NCBI RefSeq assembly: GCF_014647495.1
Contig: NZ_BMPH01000021.1
Span: forward strand, 1 to 37,027
DNA: 37,027 bases
Reading direction: 5' to 3'
DNA from: Glutamicibacter protophormiae
GTDB lineage: Bacteria; Actinomycetota; Actinomycetes; Actinomycetales; Micrococcaceae
Each line of letters starts with the position of its first letter. Within the stretch, counting starts at the first letter, position 1. The notes beneath the pieces were generated by a model. That model did no database searches and was not told the origin of the DNA. It was given only the letters and a program-made list of their open reading frames with translations. Positions 7,679-16,564 of this stretch are shown here, piece after piece. The position numbers and the translations under genes were made by a program.

Positions 7679-9025
7679 ATGGAGTGGATATCATTGCTGC
7701 TGGCCGTCATCCTGATACTGGGATGCGGACTGTTCGTGGCGGCCGAATTCTCCCTGATCACGGTCAACCGCACCCAGGTCAAGCAGGCCGCGGATGCCGG
7801 AGACCGCAGGGCCGCCGGCGTGCTGAAGGGCATGAGCACCCTGTCCACGCAGCTGTCCGGCGCCCAGCTGGGCATCACCCTGACCAACCTGGGCATCGGC
7901 TTCCTGGCTGAGCCTGCCATCGCGGCCCTGGTGGTGGGCCCGTTGCAGGATGCGGGCCTGGATCCGGCGCTGGCGCGCTCGGTGTCCGTGGCTATCGCCC
8001 TGGTCCTGGCCACCATCCTGACCATGGTTTTCGGCGAGCTGGTGCCCAAGAACTTGGCCATCGCCAAGCCCTTCGCCACCGCCAAGGCCGTGGTGGGCTT
8101 CCAACGAGGATTCAGCACCGTAACCAAGCCGTTGCTGCTGTTCTTCAACGGCAACGCCAACTGGATCGTTCGCCGCTTCGGCATCGAGCCGCAGGAAGAA
8201 CTGGCCTCGACCCGCTCTTCCGAGGAACTGGTGGCGCTGGTGGGCCACTCGGCCCGCAAAGGCGTGCTGCCCTCGCAGACCGCCGAGCTGATGCGCCGCA
8301 CCGTGGCCTTCGGCAACCGGCGCGGCCACGACGCCATGACCCCGCGCTCGCGCATGGTCAGCATCGCCGCCGAGCAGACCGTGCAGGAGGTGCTCCAGCT
8401 CGCCGCCGAGACCGGCCACTCGCGATTCCCGATCCTCAGCGACGACGGCCGCCAGGTCGACGGCCTGGTGCGCATCCGCACCCTGCTGGCCGTGCCCTAC
8501 GAGCAGCGTAAGACCACCGCGGTGGGCACCCTGGCCGAGGACGCCACGCTGGTTCCCGACACCGTGGAACTGGACGAGCTCATGGACCAGCTGCGCCGCC
8601 AGGATTTGCAGATGGCCGTGCTGATCGACGAGACCGGCGATATCGCCGGACTGCTGACCCTTGAGGACCTCGTGGAGGAAATCGTCGGCGAAGTGCGCGA
8701 CGAGCACGACCCGGAAGACGGTACCGTCACGGTGCTGGGCGAGAACTCGTGGATCCTGGATGCCGCCCTGCGCCCCGATGAAGCCAACGAACTAGTCGGC
8801 TGCCAGATCCCGCGCGACGCGGACTACGAAACCCTGGCAGGCCTCGTGACTCTGCAGCTGGGCAAGCTCGGCGAAGTCGGCGACCAGGCGACGCTGGTGG
8901 TCCCGGGCCTTCCGGGGCAGCCCGAAAAGGAACTGAGCTTCACGGTGGTCGAAATGGATGGTTCGAGGATCGCCACGGTGGAACTGACCGCGGTGGAGCT
9001 GGACGAACAGGAGCAGGAGCGATGA
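7679..9025 (+). CDS. CNNM/CorC-family membrane protein (hemolysin-like), full length
   Basis: A 448-residue protein of the CNNM/CorC (TlyC, hemolysin C-like) family, linked to Mg2+ or other divalent-cation export. Order: CNNM/DUF21 transmembrane domain (about 1-190) with opening helix ISLLLAVILILGCGLFVAAEF, the family block STQLSGAQLGITLTNLGIGF and the conserved GELVPKN; a CBS-domain pair (about 200-340) that in this family binds nucleotide; and a C-terminal CorC_HlyC domain (about 355-440). The ATG at 7679 follows AGGGGGTGTAAATA. The stop overlaps the start of the next gene (ATGA, 9022-9025), so the two are translationally coupled and probably form a heteromeric or paired transporter. Confidence 0.9.
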   Translation: MEWISLLLAVILILGCGLFVAAEFSLITVNRTQVKQAADAGDRRAAGVLKGMSTLSTQLSGAQLGITLTNLGIGFLAEPAIAALVVGPLQDAGLDPALARSVSVAIALVLATILTMVFGELVPKNLAIAKPFATAKAVVGFQRGFSTVTKPLLLFFNGNANWIVRRFGIEPQEELASTRSSEELVALVGHSARKGVLPSQTAELMRRTVAFGNRRGHDAMTPRSRMVSIAAEQTVQEVLQLAAETGHSRFPILSDDGRQVDGLVRIRTLLAVPYEQRKTTAVGTLAEDATLVPDTVELDELMDQLRRQDLQMAVLIDETGDIAGLLTLEDLVEEIVGEVRDEHDPEDGTVTVLGENSWILDAALRPDEANELVGCQIPRDADYETLAGLVTLQLGKLGEVGDQATLVVPGLPGQPEKELSFTVVEMDGSRIATVELTAVELDEQEQER

Positions 9026-10071
9026 GCGAGTTGACCGGAATCATCGTGACCGTGCTGTTGCTGGCGGCCAACTTCTACTTTGTCGGCGCCGAGTTCGCGC
9101 TGATCTCCGCCCGCCGGAGCATCATCGAACCCAAGGCGCAGGCGGGCAGCCGCAGCGCCAAGATGACCCTGTGGGCCATTGAGAACGTCTCCCTGGTGAT
9201 GGCCGGCGCGCAGCTGGGCATCACCGTCTGCTCCCTGGCGCTGGGCTACGTGACCAAGCCCCTGGTGAAGTACGCGGTGGCCGGGCCGTTCGAGGCCATG
9301 GGCATCCCGGTGTCGTGGATCGATCCGCTGTCCTATGCCATCGCCCTGATCCTGGTGACCTACCTGCACGTGGTGCTGGCTGAAATGGTGCCGAAGAACA
9401 TGGCTCTGGCCGGACCGGAGCGCATGGCGCTGATCCTAGGCCCGAGCATGGTGGTGCTGGTGAAGATCCTGCGCCCGGTGTTGTGGACCATGAACGCGCT
9501 GGGCAACCTGTTCCTGCGCCTGCTGGGCGTAACCCCGAAGAACGAGGTGGCCAGCGCATTCACCCGTGACGAGGTGGCGGACATGGTGGCGGAGTCGCGC
9601 TCCGGCGGGCTGCTGGATGACCATGACGAGCAGCTGCTGATGGGTGCGCTGAACTTCGATGCGCACAGCATCGACTCGGTGGCCATAGACTTCGACAAGG
9701 TCCGCACCCTGCCGCGCAGCAGCACAGTAGCCCAGGTGGAACAGGCCGCGGCGCAGGGCTTCTCCCGCTTCCCGCTGATCGAGGAGGGCCAGCCGGTGGG
9801 CTACGTCCACATCAAGGACGTGCTGGGACGCGGTGCCGCCGAACGCTCCCGGACGCTGGAACAGGATGCAGTGCGCGCCTTGCCCGAGTTCACAGCGCAA
9901 CAGCCGGTGCGCACCGCTTTGCAGCAGATGCAGAGCAGCGGCGCCCACCTTGCGCTGGTGAAAGACACCGCCTCCGGCAAAGTCACCGGCATCGTGACCC
10001 TGGAAGACCTGCTCGCCGAGCTGGTCGGCCAGATCCGCGACCAGACCAAGGCGGCGGGGTCGGAAGCCTAG
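9022..10071 (+). CDS. CNNM/CorC-family membrane protein, short form
   Basis: A 349-residue paralogue of the preceding gene. It has the CNNM/DUF21 membrane domain (about 1-185; ANFYFVGAEFALISARR, MAGAQLGITVCSLALGYV and AEMVPKN) and a CBS pair (about 200-335, ending GIVTLEDLLAELVGQIRDQ), but ends there and lacks the CorC_HlyC domain of its neighbour. Such long/short pairs are common in actinobacteria. The start codon overlaps the upstream stop by four bases. The operon ends at the terminator 10092-10125. Confidence 0.9.
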   Translation: MSELTGIIVTVLLLAANFYFVGAEFALISARRSIIEPKAQAGSRSAKMTLWAIENVSLVMAGAQLGITVCSLALGYVTKPLVKYAVAGPFEAMGIPVSWIDPLSYAIALILVTYLHVVLAEMVPKNMALAGPERMALILGPSMVVLVKILRPVLWTMNALGNLFLRLLGVTPKNEVASAFTRDEVADMVAESRSGGLLDDHDEQLLMGALNFDAHSIDSVAIDFDKVRTLPRSSTVAQVEQAAAQGFSRFPLIEEGQPVGYVHIKDVLGRGAAERSRTLEQDAVRALPEFTAQQPVRTALQQMQSSGAHLALVKDTASGKVTGIVTLEDLLAELVGQIRDQTKAAGSEA

Positions 10072-10091
10072 CCCGGGCCCAATGGAAAATA

Positions 10092-10125
10092 CGCTTGGAT
10101 CCGCGTCATGACGCGGATCCAAGCG
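10092..10125 (+). terminator. strong rho-independent terminator of the CNNM operon
   Basis: CGCTTGGATCCGCGT (10092-10106) and ACGCGGATCCAAGCG (10111-10125) form a perfect 15-bp stem around a CATG loop, followed by CGTTTTT. It starts 21 bases after the stop codon. Confidence 0.95.
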
Positions 10126-10943
10126 CGTTTTTGCATTCAGCGGCAGGTTGGCCACGGCATCCTTGCGCTGTCAGGCCCTGCCAAAGAGGTCTCGATTCCC
10201 GATGTGCCCTTCGACCGTCGCCACCGAGACAAGCAAGCTATTCAACCGGAGTTAGCCCGTAACCCTGAGAAGTGCTTCCAACTTAAGTGCTGCACTTGGC
10301 ATTTCAGGACTGATGTTTGACTTGTCCATAGAAACACGGAAGTAGCCCGCGATCCTGAGCGGTCCGCTAGGTACATTCTTCTTGGAACAACCCTCATAAA
10401 ATATGCAAACCAACTGAGGAGGACCAGGAAGTCCCTGTTAGACCTCCTACAAAAGTAGTATTTACAGGCTGTCGAGATAAGCCATAGGCTCGTTGGGGCC
10501 AGCGAAGCCGCTACACAAGGACGGGGGTAAAAGCTCAAGTCAAGAATCCTTCGCATCCCCGTAGCAGTTTCAGCCGCTTCTGCTCTGGTGCTGACGCCAA
10601 GCGAGCTTCCGCTGCTTCCGACGTGTCCTCAGTACAAGTAGCAAACGTCATGGCAGCAAGAAAATCTGGGTCTGCCATTGTTGCCCAGCCAGCAATCATC
10701 GTCACGTCGCTCGCGAAAAGGTGCAATCGCAGCACTTCGCTTCGCATCGGATACGATCCCAGCAAAACTACGATCATATGCAAACAAATTCGCCGATTTC
10801 CCTGAACGCCTCGAAAACCGGCAAGAGGGACCCATCATCACCGGCCTCATGGCCCTGGCGTCCCATATGACGTAGCTTCGGCAACTGCCACTTGGATTGT
10901 CATCTGCGCAGGGGTCTAAACAAGCCAACAACGTTAGGTACCA
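10126..10943. other. about 800 bases without a supportable gene
   Basis: Composition is lower in GC than the neighbours. Short frames occur on both strands, none with a recognisable domain. The most protein-like is a minus-strand frame at 10535-10783 (82 codons, containing ASDVTMIAGWATMADPDF), which has no visible ribosome binding site and no family I can name; it may be the tail of a decayed gene. The stretch reads as a decay zone between the CNNM operon and glutaminase. Confidence 0.5.
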
Positions 10944-11369
10944 ATGAGCACACTGAAGCCAACAGAAAAATTCGGACTTGGGCTATACCTATCGCTCGTT
11001 ACTCTTGCAGCTGGACTGCCAGTACTACTTGGGTTTTTCACGCCGCTGTGGTTCCCACAACTCGGTGCGCCTAAAAACGGCATCCTTCTCTGGTCGCCAC
11101 TACTGACCATAGTTTTTGTCCTGGTCATCCTGGTTCTAGGCGAAATATCCGATCGAATCGTACTCAAAGTATTCAATAGCGCGAGCAAAGTCGCGACGCA
11201 GACATTGCAAACGCTTCTATCTTTCGTCGTCTTGCTCGGCTGCTACAGGTTGGTAATGACCGAATACCAAGCGGCACTGATAGCGTCTGTCACCGCAACT
11301 GTGGGATACCTGGTTCTGTCACCGGTGATTAATAAGATGGCAGAGAAAGCACCGAGAGCCGACCCTTAG
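10944..11369 (+). CDS. small hypothetical membrane protein
   Basis: A 141-residue protein with about four hydrophobic helices (roughly 13-32, 46-65, 85-102 and 110-128) and a charged C-terminus (KMAEKAPRADP). I do not recognise a family. The frame has consistent hydrophobic segments separated by short polar turns, which favours a real gene, but the ribosome binding site (TTAGGTACC) is weak and the gene sits alone in a low-GC, decayed stretch. It could be a recently acquired orphan. Confidence 0.55.
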   Translation: MSTLKPTEKFGLGLYLSLVTLAAGLPVLLGFFTPLWFPQLGAPKNGILLWSPLLTIVFVLVILVLGEISDRIVLKVFNSASKVATQTLQTLLSFVVLLGCYRLVMTEYQAALIASVTATVGYLVLSPVINKMAEKAPRADP

Positions 11370-11439
11370 CCATTGCCGGTTGTCTCTCCACCTCAATGCA
11401 GACATCATGCTGGTGTTGCCGGTGGACAAAAAAAGGTGC

Positions 11440-11514
11440 TTTCCCCAGCGTCTTGGACGACGTGTGGTTGATGGAGTCGGCTGAAAGTGAACCGACAATA
11501 TATCCAATGTTGTA
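11440..11514 (-). pseudogene. remnant of an NAD(P)H-dependent FMN reductase
   Basis: In the minus-strand frame starting near 11535, residues 8 to 32 read YNIGYIVGSLSADSINHTSS followed by KTLGK. This is the N-terminal strand and FMN-phosphate loop of NAD(P)H-dependent FMN reductases/azoreductases, usually written IGYIVGSLSAxSINRxLAxAL. After about 25 residues the similarity ends and the rest of the expected 180-190 residue protein is absent, so this is a relic. The adjoining 11370-11635 holds no other gene. Confidence 0.6.
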
Positions 11515-11635
11515 GGTAGGCAAGGTGCTAGCCAAGCACCCGGGTCTGCATCAGTCCAGAGTGAATGGATAGCTAGTTTTCGAACCAATTCACGGCTGGA
11601 TGAACGCCGGAACCAAGGCCGAGCGTTTTGCCAAT

Positions 11636-12868
11636 TCAGGGCGTTTCCGGGTAGGTCCCGTCGCCCAGATCCGGAGCGGCCAGAACCTGCAGCGGGTCGT
11701 TGAGGAATATCCTGCGTCCATCCAAGCGCAGCCGGCGCAATCCTTCCAAGGTCATCCGGCGGGCCACCGAGGTGAAGGAGTAGGCGCGGGAGATGTCCAC
11801 CAGCACCGCGGTGCGCGAGGTGGAGGCCGCCATCAAATCCAGCAATTCGGAGGCGGCGGTGAACTGCACGTTGCCCTGCAGGACGAAGATCTCGCGGGTG
11901 GCTTCCTGATGGACGTCCACCACATCCAGCTGGCCGCTGCTGGGTGCGAACAAGTGCATGCCCATGTCGGTGGAGAGGCGTTCGAAGGCCCGGCCCGCCC
12001 GCTGGCTGTTGCCGTGGGCATCGAGCCGCGGCGAGAACGCGCCGATACCCACCTGGTCGGGAAGCACCCCGACCAGTCCTCCGGCCACGCCGCTCTTGGC
12101 GGGGATTCCCACCCGGGTGAGCCAGTCGCCGGCCGCGTCGTACATGCCGGCCACCGCCATGACGGACATGACCTGCTGGGCGATGCCCTCGCTCAGCACC
12201 CGTTCGCGGGTGCGCGGCTGCACGCCGCCGTTGGCCAGCGTCGCCGACATGAGCGACAGGTCCTCGACGGTGACCAGGATGGAGCACTGGCGGGTGTAGC
12301 CGGAGACCACCTCATGCGCGTCTGCGCCGAGAATCCCGTAGCTGCGCAGCATGTGGGCAGTGGCGAGGTTGCGGTCCGCCGTTTCCATTTCGGAGGCATA
12401 CACCGTCTCGTCGATGCACAGTTCACGTCCGGCCAGCTGGGAGAACAATTCAAGTACCCGGGCTACGCGGGCCTCGCTGCTGGCATCCTCTGCGACCAGC
12501 AAGCCGTGGGTCATGATGGCCCCGGCATTGATCATCGGGTTCTCCGGCCGGTGGGTCCCTTCCTCCAGCGACAGTTCGTTGAAGGCCTCGCCCGAGGCCT
12601 CGACCCCGACGGACCGCAGCACCCGGTTCAGGCCCCGATCCATGATGGCCGCAGCGTAGGCGAACGGCTTGGAGATGGACTGGATGGTGAACTCTTCGAG
12701 GTGGTCCCCGGCGGAATAGGTGCTGCCGGTCGCCGTAGTGACGGACAGGGCGAAGAGATCCGGGTTGGCCTGCGCCAGTTCGGGAATGTACTGGGCGGTG
12801 GTTCCGCTGGTGTCCGCCCGGAGGCTGTCGAGCAGCTCGTCGAGGTAGTCAGGAATCGGCGTTTTCAT
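11636..12868 (-). CDS. glsA: glutaminase with C-terminal STAS domain
   Basis: A 410-residue cytoplasmic glutaminase hydrolysing L-glutamine to glutamate and ammonia. The serine-dependent beta-lactamase-like domain (about 1-300) has the catalytic motif QSISKPF with nucleophile Ser64 and Lys67, plus family blocks such as NPMINAGAI and PAKSGVAGG. Residues from about 310 onward form a STAS-like domain (VLQGNVQFTAASELLDLM, VLVDISRAYSFTSVA). Glutaminases of about 310 residues are the usual short form; this longer form is known in actinobacteria. The ATG at 12868 follows GAGGAACAACCC; upstream in-frame codons back to 13009 lack a signal and overlap the terminator. It is transcribed in the same direction as the cre operon but separated by a terminator. 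Confidence 0.93.
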   Translation of the reverse strand: MKTPIPDYLDELLDSLRADTSGTTAQYIPELAQANPDLFALSVTTATGSTYSAGDHLEEFTIQSISKPFAYAAAIMDRGLNRVLRSVGVEASGEAFNELSLEEGTHRPENPMINAGAIMTHGLLVAEDASSEARVARVLELFSQLAGRELCIDETVYASEMETADRNLATAHMLRSYGILGADAHEVVSGYTRQCSILVTVEDLSLMSATLANGGVQPRTRERVLSEGIAQQVMSVMAVAGMYDAAGDWLTRVGIPAKSGVAGGLVGVLPDQVGIGAFSPRLDAHGNSQRAGRAFERLSTDMGMHLFAPSSGQLDVVDVHQEATREIFVLQGNVQFTAASELLDLMAASTSRTAVLVDISRAYSFTSVARRMTLEGLRRLRLDGRRIFLNDPLQVLAAPDLGDGTYPETP

Positions 12869-12987
12869 GGGTTGTTCCTCGTTGCTGTAGTTCCACGTCA
12901 CTGGTGCGTTGGCACCCGGTAGGACGTTCGAAGGATCGCACTTCCAACCTAGGTGTTCGCGCACAGGTCTGTACAGCGGGACATGAC

Positions 12988-13027
12988 GAAGGCGTCCATC
13001 CGGCCACAACTCCGGATGAACGCCTTC
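12988..13027 (-). terminator. terminator of the cre operon
   Basis: GAAGGCGTCCATCCGG (12988-13003) pairs with CCGGATGAACGCCTTC (13012-13027), a roughly 15-bp stem with one internal mismatch and an 8-base loop. It lies 20 bases beyond the stop of the aldehyde dehydrogenase gene and upstream of glsA, so it separates the two transcripts. Confidence 0.85.
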
Positions 13028-13046
13028 AAGTATGTACCAGCCTGAT

Positions 13047-14549
13047 CTACCGCGCCTGCCGGTGGATCGACTTGTAGCTCAGATAGGCGGCCAGTCCTTC
13101 CGGCCCGTACTCGGTGCCGAGTCCCGAATCGTGCCGTCCGCCGAAGGGGGCAGCGTGGTTGGAGGCGAAGAAGTTCACCCCGACGCTGCCGGTGTCCATG
13201 CGCTCGGCCACTGACAGGGCGTGTTCCTCGTCTGCGCCGAAGACCAGGCCGCCCAAGCCGAATTCGGTGTTGTTGGCCAGGGAGACGGCTTCGTCCTCGG
13301 AAGAATACTTCAGCACCGTGATGACCGGACCGAAAATTTCCTCGCGCGAGATCGCCATGTCCGGGGTGACGTCAGCGAAGACCGTGGGCTGGATGAAGAA
13401 CCCGTCCGCCAGGTCTCCGCCCAGCTGCGCCGTGGCGCCGCCGGTCACCGCGCGGGCGCCTTCGGCATGCCCTGCCTCCAGGTAGCCCAGCACCGTCTGG
13501 TACTGGCTGCGGTTGGCCGAGGGCCCGAAGACCGTGGCAGGATCCAGCGGGTCGCCCTGCGGGGCCTCGGCAATGGTGGAGGCCACCACGTCCACCACTT
13601 CGTCATAGCGTTCGGCAGGTGCCAGGATGCGGGTGGAGATGTAGCAGGTCTGCCCGGTGTTGCGCATGCAGGAACGGATCAGCCTCGAGCTGAGCAGGCC
13701 CAGGTCCGCATCCGGCAGCACCAGCGCGCTGGACTTGCCGCCCAGTTCCAGGGTGACCGGGCGCAGCAGCTCGCCGCAGGCCGCGGCGATTTTGCGGCCC
13801 ACCGGGGTGGACCCGGTGAATGCCACCTTGGAGACCAGCGGGTGGCGCACCAGCTCATCGCCCAGCCGCCCCGGGCCGGTGACCAGGTTGGCCACGCCCG
13901 CAGGGACCCCGGCGGCGTCCAGTGCATCCATGATGATGCGGAAGGACAGCGGGGTGGGGGAGGCAGGTTTCATGACCACGGTGCAGCCCGCCAGCAATGC
14001 CGGGGCCAGCTTGATGACCATCAGGTTGATCGGGAAGTTCCACGGGGCGATCAGTGCGCAGACGCCCACGGGGTCGCGGCGCACCAGGGACTCTCCGGCC
14101 CCATTGGGGAACGGGCGCAGGTCCTCCTTTTCCAGCAGCGGGGCCAGCGAGGCGAAGTACCGGAAGATGCCCGCGGCATTCGCCGCGGCCCCGCCGGTTT
14201 CGGAGACCGGCGAGCCGTTTTCCAGCGTATTGGTCAGCGACAGTTCGGTGGCCCGAAGCTCGATTTCCGCGGCGATGCGCAGCAGCAGCTCGGCCCGCTC
14301 GGAGGGGGAAGTTCCCTTCCATGGCGCCGAATGCAGCGCGTGGTGGGCGGCGCGGACCGCGGTGTCCACGTCCTGTGCGTCGCCGGAGGGGACCGAACCC
14401 CACACGGCGCCGGTGGCCGGGTCGGTGACCTCGATGCGTCCGGTGCCCCGCGAGCGCGTCCACCCGCCGCCGATGAAGTGCGTGTCCACATGGCGGTAGG
14501 GCAGCAGCAGTTCCTCGCGCCGGGCTGCGGCTCCGGTCAGCGTGCTCAT
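13047..14549 (-). CDS. creC: aldehyde dehydrogenase (CreC-like, 4-hydroxybenzaldehyde oxidation)
   Basis: A 500-residue NAD(P)+-dependent aldehyde dehydrogenase. Visible are the N-terminal region, the PWNFPINL and KPASPTPLS cofactor blocks, general base Glu268 in LELGGKSS and nucleophile Cys302 in RNTGQTCYIS, so all catalytic residues are present. The frame runs on upstream, but the start is the ATG at 14549 because it overlaps the stop of the HD gene (ATGA, 14549-14546). As last gene of the operon it matches CreC of the C. glutamicum 4-cresol pathway, which oxidises 4-hydroxybenzaldehyde to 4-hydroxybenzoate. The enzyme class is certain; the substrate is inferred from synteny. Confidence 0.88.
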   Translation of the reverse strand: MSTLTGAAARREELLLPYRHVDTHFIGGGWTRSRGTGRIEVTDPATGAVWGSVPSGDAQDVDTAVRAAHHALHSAPWKGTSPSERAELLLRIAAEIELRATELSLTNTLENGSPVSETGGAAANAAGIFRYFASLAPLLEKEDLRPFPNGAGESLVRRDPVGVCALIAPWNFPINLMVIKLAPALLAGCTVVMKPASPTPLSFRIIMDALDAAGVPAGVANLVTGPGRLGDELVRHPLVSKVAFTGSTPVGRKIAAACGELLRPVTLELGGKSSALVLPDADLGLLSSRLIRSCMRNTGQTCYISTRILAPAERYDEVVDVVASTIAEAPQGDPLDPATVFGPSANRSQYQTVLGYLEAGHAEGARAVTGGATAQLGGDLADGFFIQPTVFADVTPDMAISREEIFGPVITVLKYSSEDEAVSLANNTEFGLGGLVFGADEEHALSVAERMDTGSVGVNFFASNHAAPFGGRHDSGLGTEYGPEGLAAYLSYKSIHRQAR

Positions 14550-15214
14550 CGCAGCACCGCCGTGCGCAGCAGGGCCCGGGAGCGGGCCAGGTCTGCGGTG
14601 GCCATTTCCACCGCTGCCTGCGTGATCAGCTCGGGAATGATCTCGGTTTCCAGCCGGTCGGTGTACATGGCGGGGTTCTGCCCGAACCAGCCCGAAGCCA
14701 GCGCGATGCCGGCGTGGTCGAAACGCCACAGCCGGTCCGCGTCGCGCATCAGCGCGTCCTCCAGGGTGTAGGCGTTCGGGCGGGTGTCGTGCCCGTCGAT
14801 GATCGTGCAGACCTCGTCGATGAACTGCGCGTCGTAGCCCAGGGCGGGCAGCACGCGGCGGGCCACCAGGCAGCCCTCGCGTTCGTGCTCGTAGCGGATG
14901 TCCGCGGTGCGCCACTCGCCGCGGAAGCCGTCGGAGATGATCTTCTCCTGGTCCACGTGCGCCCAGCCGGTGTCGTGCAGCAGCGTGGCGACCAGCACCA
15001 AGGTGCGGTCCGCCTCCGGGTGCGCGTCGCACAGCCGGCGGGCGAAGGACAGGGAGATGGGCAGGTGGATGTCGTTGCCGCGGGCGCGGGTCTCGGGGAC
15101 CACCGCCGCCCACAGGGCCTCCAGCTGGCCGTCCGCGTGGTTGTCCAGGGCAATGGGGCCGGTGTTGATGGGGCCCGTGGCCGGCAGCGGCCGGGCGTCG
15201 TTCAGGGTTGTCAT
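14546..15214 (-). CDS. creD: HD-domain phosphohydrolase (CreD-like)
   Basis: A 222-residue HD-superfamily metal-dependent phosphohydrolase. Metal-ligand candidates are His50, His80-Asp81 (LLHDTGW), His110 (YEHE), His142-Asp143 (IIDGHDTR) and Asp158/Asp160 (RDADRLWR). In the C. glutamicum pathway CreD removes the phosphate from the oxidised alkylphenyl phosphate, for example 4-hydroxymethylphenyl phosphate; the same step is proposed here because all other partners are present in the same order. The ATG at 15214 follows TGAGGACACC; a start at 15277 would add 21 residues overlapping the upstream gene's 3' end. A close relative is encoded at 24960-25649. Confidence 0.85.
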   Translation of the reverse strand: MTTLNDARPLPATGPINTGPIALDNHADGQLEALWAAVVPETRARGNDIHLPISLSFARRLCDAHPEADRTLVLVATLLHDTGWAHVDQEKIISDGFRGEWRTADIRYEHEREGCLVARRVLPALGYDAQFIDEVCTIIDGHDTRPNAYTLEDALMRDADRLWRFDHAGIALASGWFGQNPAMYTDRLETEIIPELITQAAVEMATADLARSRALLRTAVLR

Positions 15215-15269
15215 GGTGTCCTCAGGCCTATCAAGTCGTGGGAAATCGGCGTTGTGGGGAAAACAAGTG

Positions 15270-16562
15270 TCAGGCAATCAGCGTCTTGAGCATGGTGCCG
15301 GGGTCGGCGGCCGCGGACGGGTCGATGTTCTTCCCGGCGGCCAGGGCCTGCTTCACTGCCATGAAGTCCAGCGGCGCGTTCACGCAGTCCGCGGCGATGA
15401 CCTGCCCGCCGCGGTAGTACAGCACGGTGAACTTGCCCTTCTGCGGGACCTCGCGCTTGACCGTGGAATCGAAGCCCATGGACAGGCCCGCGATCTGCAG
15501 CTTCATGTCAGCCTGGTTGGACCAGAACCACGGGATGCCGGCGTAGGCTTCGCGCTGGCCCATCAGGGCGTAGGCGGCGACCTTGGCGTGCTCCACCGCG
15601 TTGTTCACGGATTCCAGCCGGATGCGCTCGCCGTCCGGGGCGCCGGGGACCGGGTTGGGCATGTTCGCCACGTCCCCGACCACCAGGGTGTGCCCGTCGG
15701 AGGCGATGGCCGCCTCGTCGACCACGATGCCGTTGTCGACCTCGAGCCCCAGCTGCTCGCCGAGCTGGGTGTTGGGGATGACCCCGATACCCACCAGCAC
15801 GATCTGCGCGGGGATGATTTCCCCGGATTCCAGGTGGACCGCGCGGACCGCGCCGTCCCCGGCGATGCGCGAGACCCTGGCATTCAGGTGGATGTCCAGG
15901 CCGCGGGCGCGGTGCTGCTCAAGGAAGTAGGCGCTGGTGTCCTCGCCGACGGCGCGGCCCACCAGGCGCGGGCCGTATTCGATGACGGTGACCTTTTTGC
16001 CCATGGCCTGCAGGGAGCTGGCCGCCTCCAATCCGATGAACCCGCCGCCGATGACCACCACGTCAGTGGCGGCCGGGGCCAGCTCCTTGAGCTTCAGCGC
16101 ATCGTCGGCGTTGCGCAGGTAGACCACGCCGTCCAGTTCGCTGCCCGGGACCTCGAACACGCGCGGCCGGGCGCCGACGGTCAGCGCCAGCCGGGTGTAG
16201 GGGTACCGCGCCCCGCTGCGGCCGGTGGCCACACCGGAGCCGTCCGGGTTGGAGGCGATGTCTTCGATGCGTTCGCCCTTGACCAGGGTGACGTTGTGCT
16301 CGATCCAGTAGTCGTTGGAGCGGAAGATCAGCGATTCGCTGCCCACCTTGTCTTGCAGGAATTCCTTGGACAGCGCCGGGCGCTGGTAGGGGCGGTGGTC
16401 CTCGTCCCCGAGCAGCGTGATGTGCCCGGTGTAGCCCAGGGCGCGCAGCGAGATGGCCAGCTGGACCCCGGACTGCGAGGCGCCGATGATCAGCAGCCCG
16501 GTGGCGGTGCCCGCCGCGGGGGCCGGGGCGCCGCCGGTGGAGGGGAGTGTTGCGGTGTTCAT
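15270..16562 (-). CDS. creE: FAD-dependent ferredoxin reductase (CreE-like)
   Basis: A 430-residue NAD(P)H:ferredoxin reductase of the putidaredoxin-reductase/rubredoxin-reductase family. It has two Rossmann sites, one for FAD near the N-terminus (LLIIGASQSGVQLAISLRAL) and one for NAD(P)H (VVVIGGGFIGLEAASSLQAM), plus the family blocks YQRPALSKEFL and VVGDVANMPNP. It should pass electrons to the adjacent 2Fe-2S ferredoxin and on to the P450. The first glycine motif reads GASQSG rather than the common GAGxAG, a variant seen in this family. The start at 16562 lies two bases after the ferredoxin stop; the longer frame upstream is a shadow of the ferredoxin gene. Confidence 0.88.
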   Translation of the reverse strand: MNTATLPSTGGAPAPAAGTATGLLIIGASQSGVQLAISLRALGYTGHITLLGDEDHRPYQRPALSKEFLQDKVGSESLIFRSNDYWIEHNVTLVKGERIEDIASNPDGSGVATGRSGARYPYTRLALTVGARPRVFEVPGSELDGVVYLRNADDALKLKELAPAATDVVVIGGGFIGLEAASSLQAMGKKVTVIEYGPRLVGRAVGEDTSAYFLEQHRARGLDIHLNARVSRIAGDGAVRAVHLESGEIIPAQIVLVGIGVIPNTQLGEQLGLEVDNGIVVDEAAIASDGHTLVVGDVANMPNPVPGAPDGERIRLESVNNAVEHAKVAAYALMGQREAYAGIPWFWSNQADMKLQIAGLSMGFDSTVKREVPQKGKFTVLYYRGGQVIAADCVNAPLDFMAVKQALAAGKNIDPSAAADPGTMLKTLIA

Positions 16563-16564
16563 GG

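Noticed and set aside
10242-10556. 104-codon minus-strand frame in the decay zone
   Set aside because: Composition is unlike a folded protein and no ribosome binding site or family is visible.
13221-14771. 516-codon plus-strand open frame opposite creC
   Set aside because: Antisense shadow of an aldehyde dehydrogenase whose active-site Cys and Glu are clear on the minus strand.
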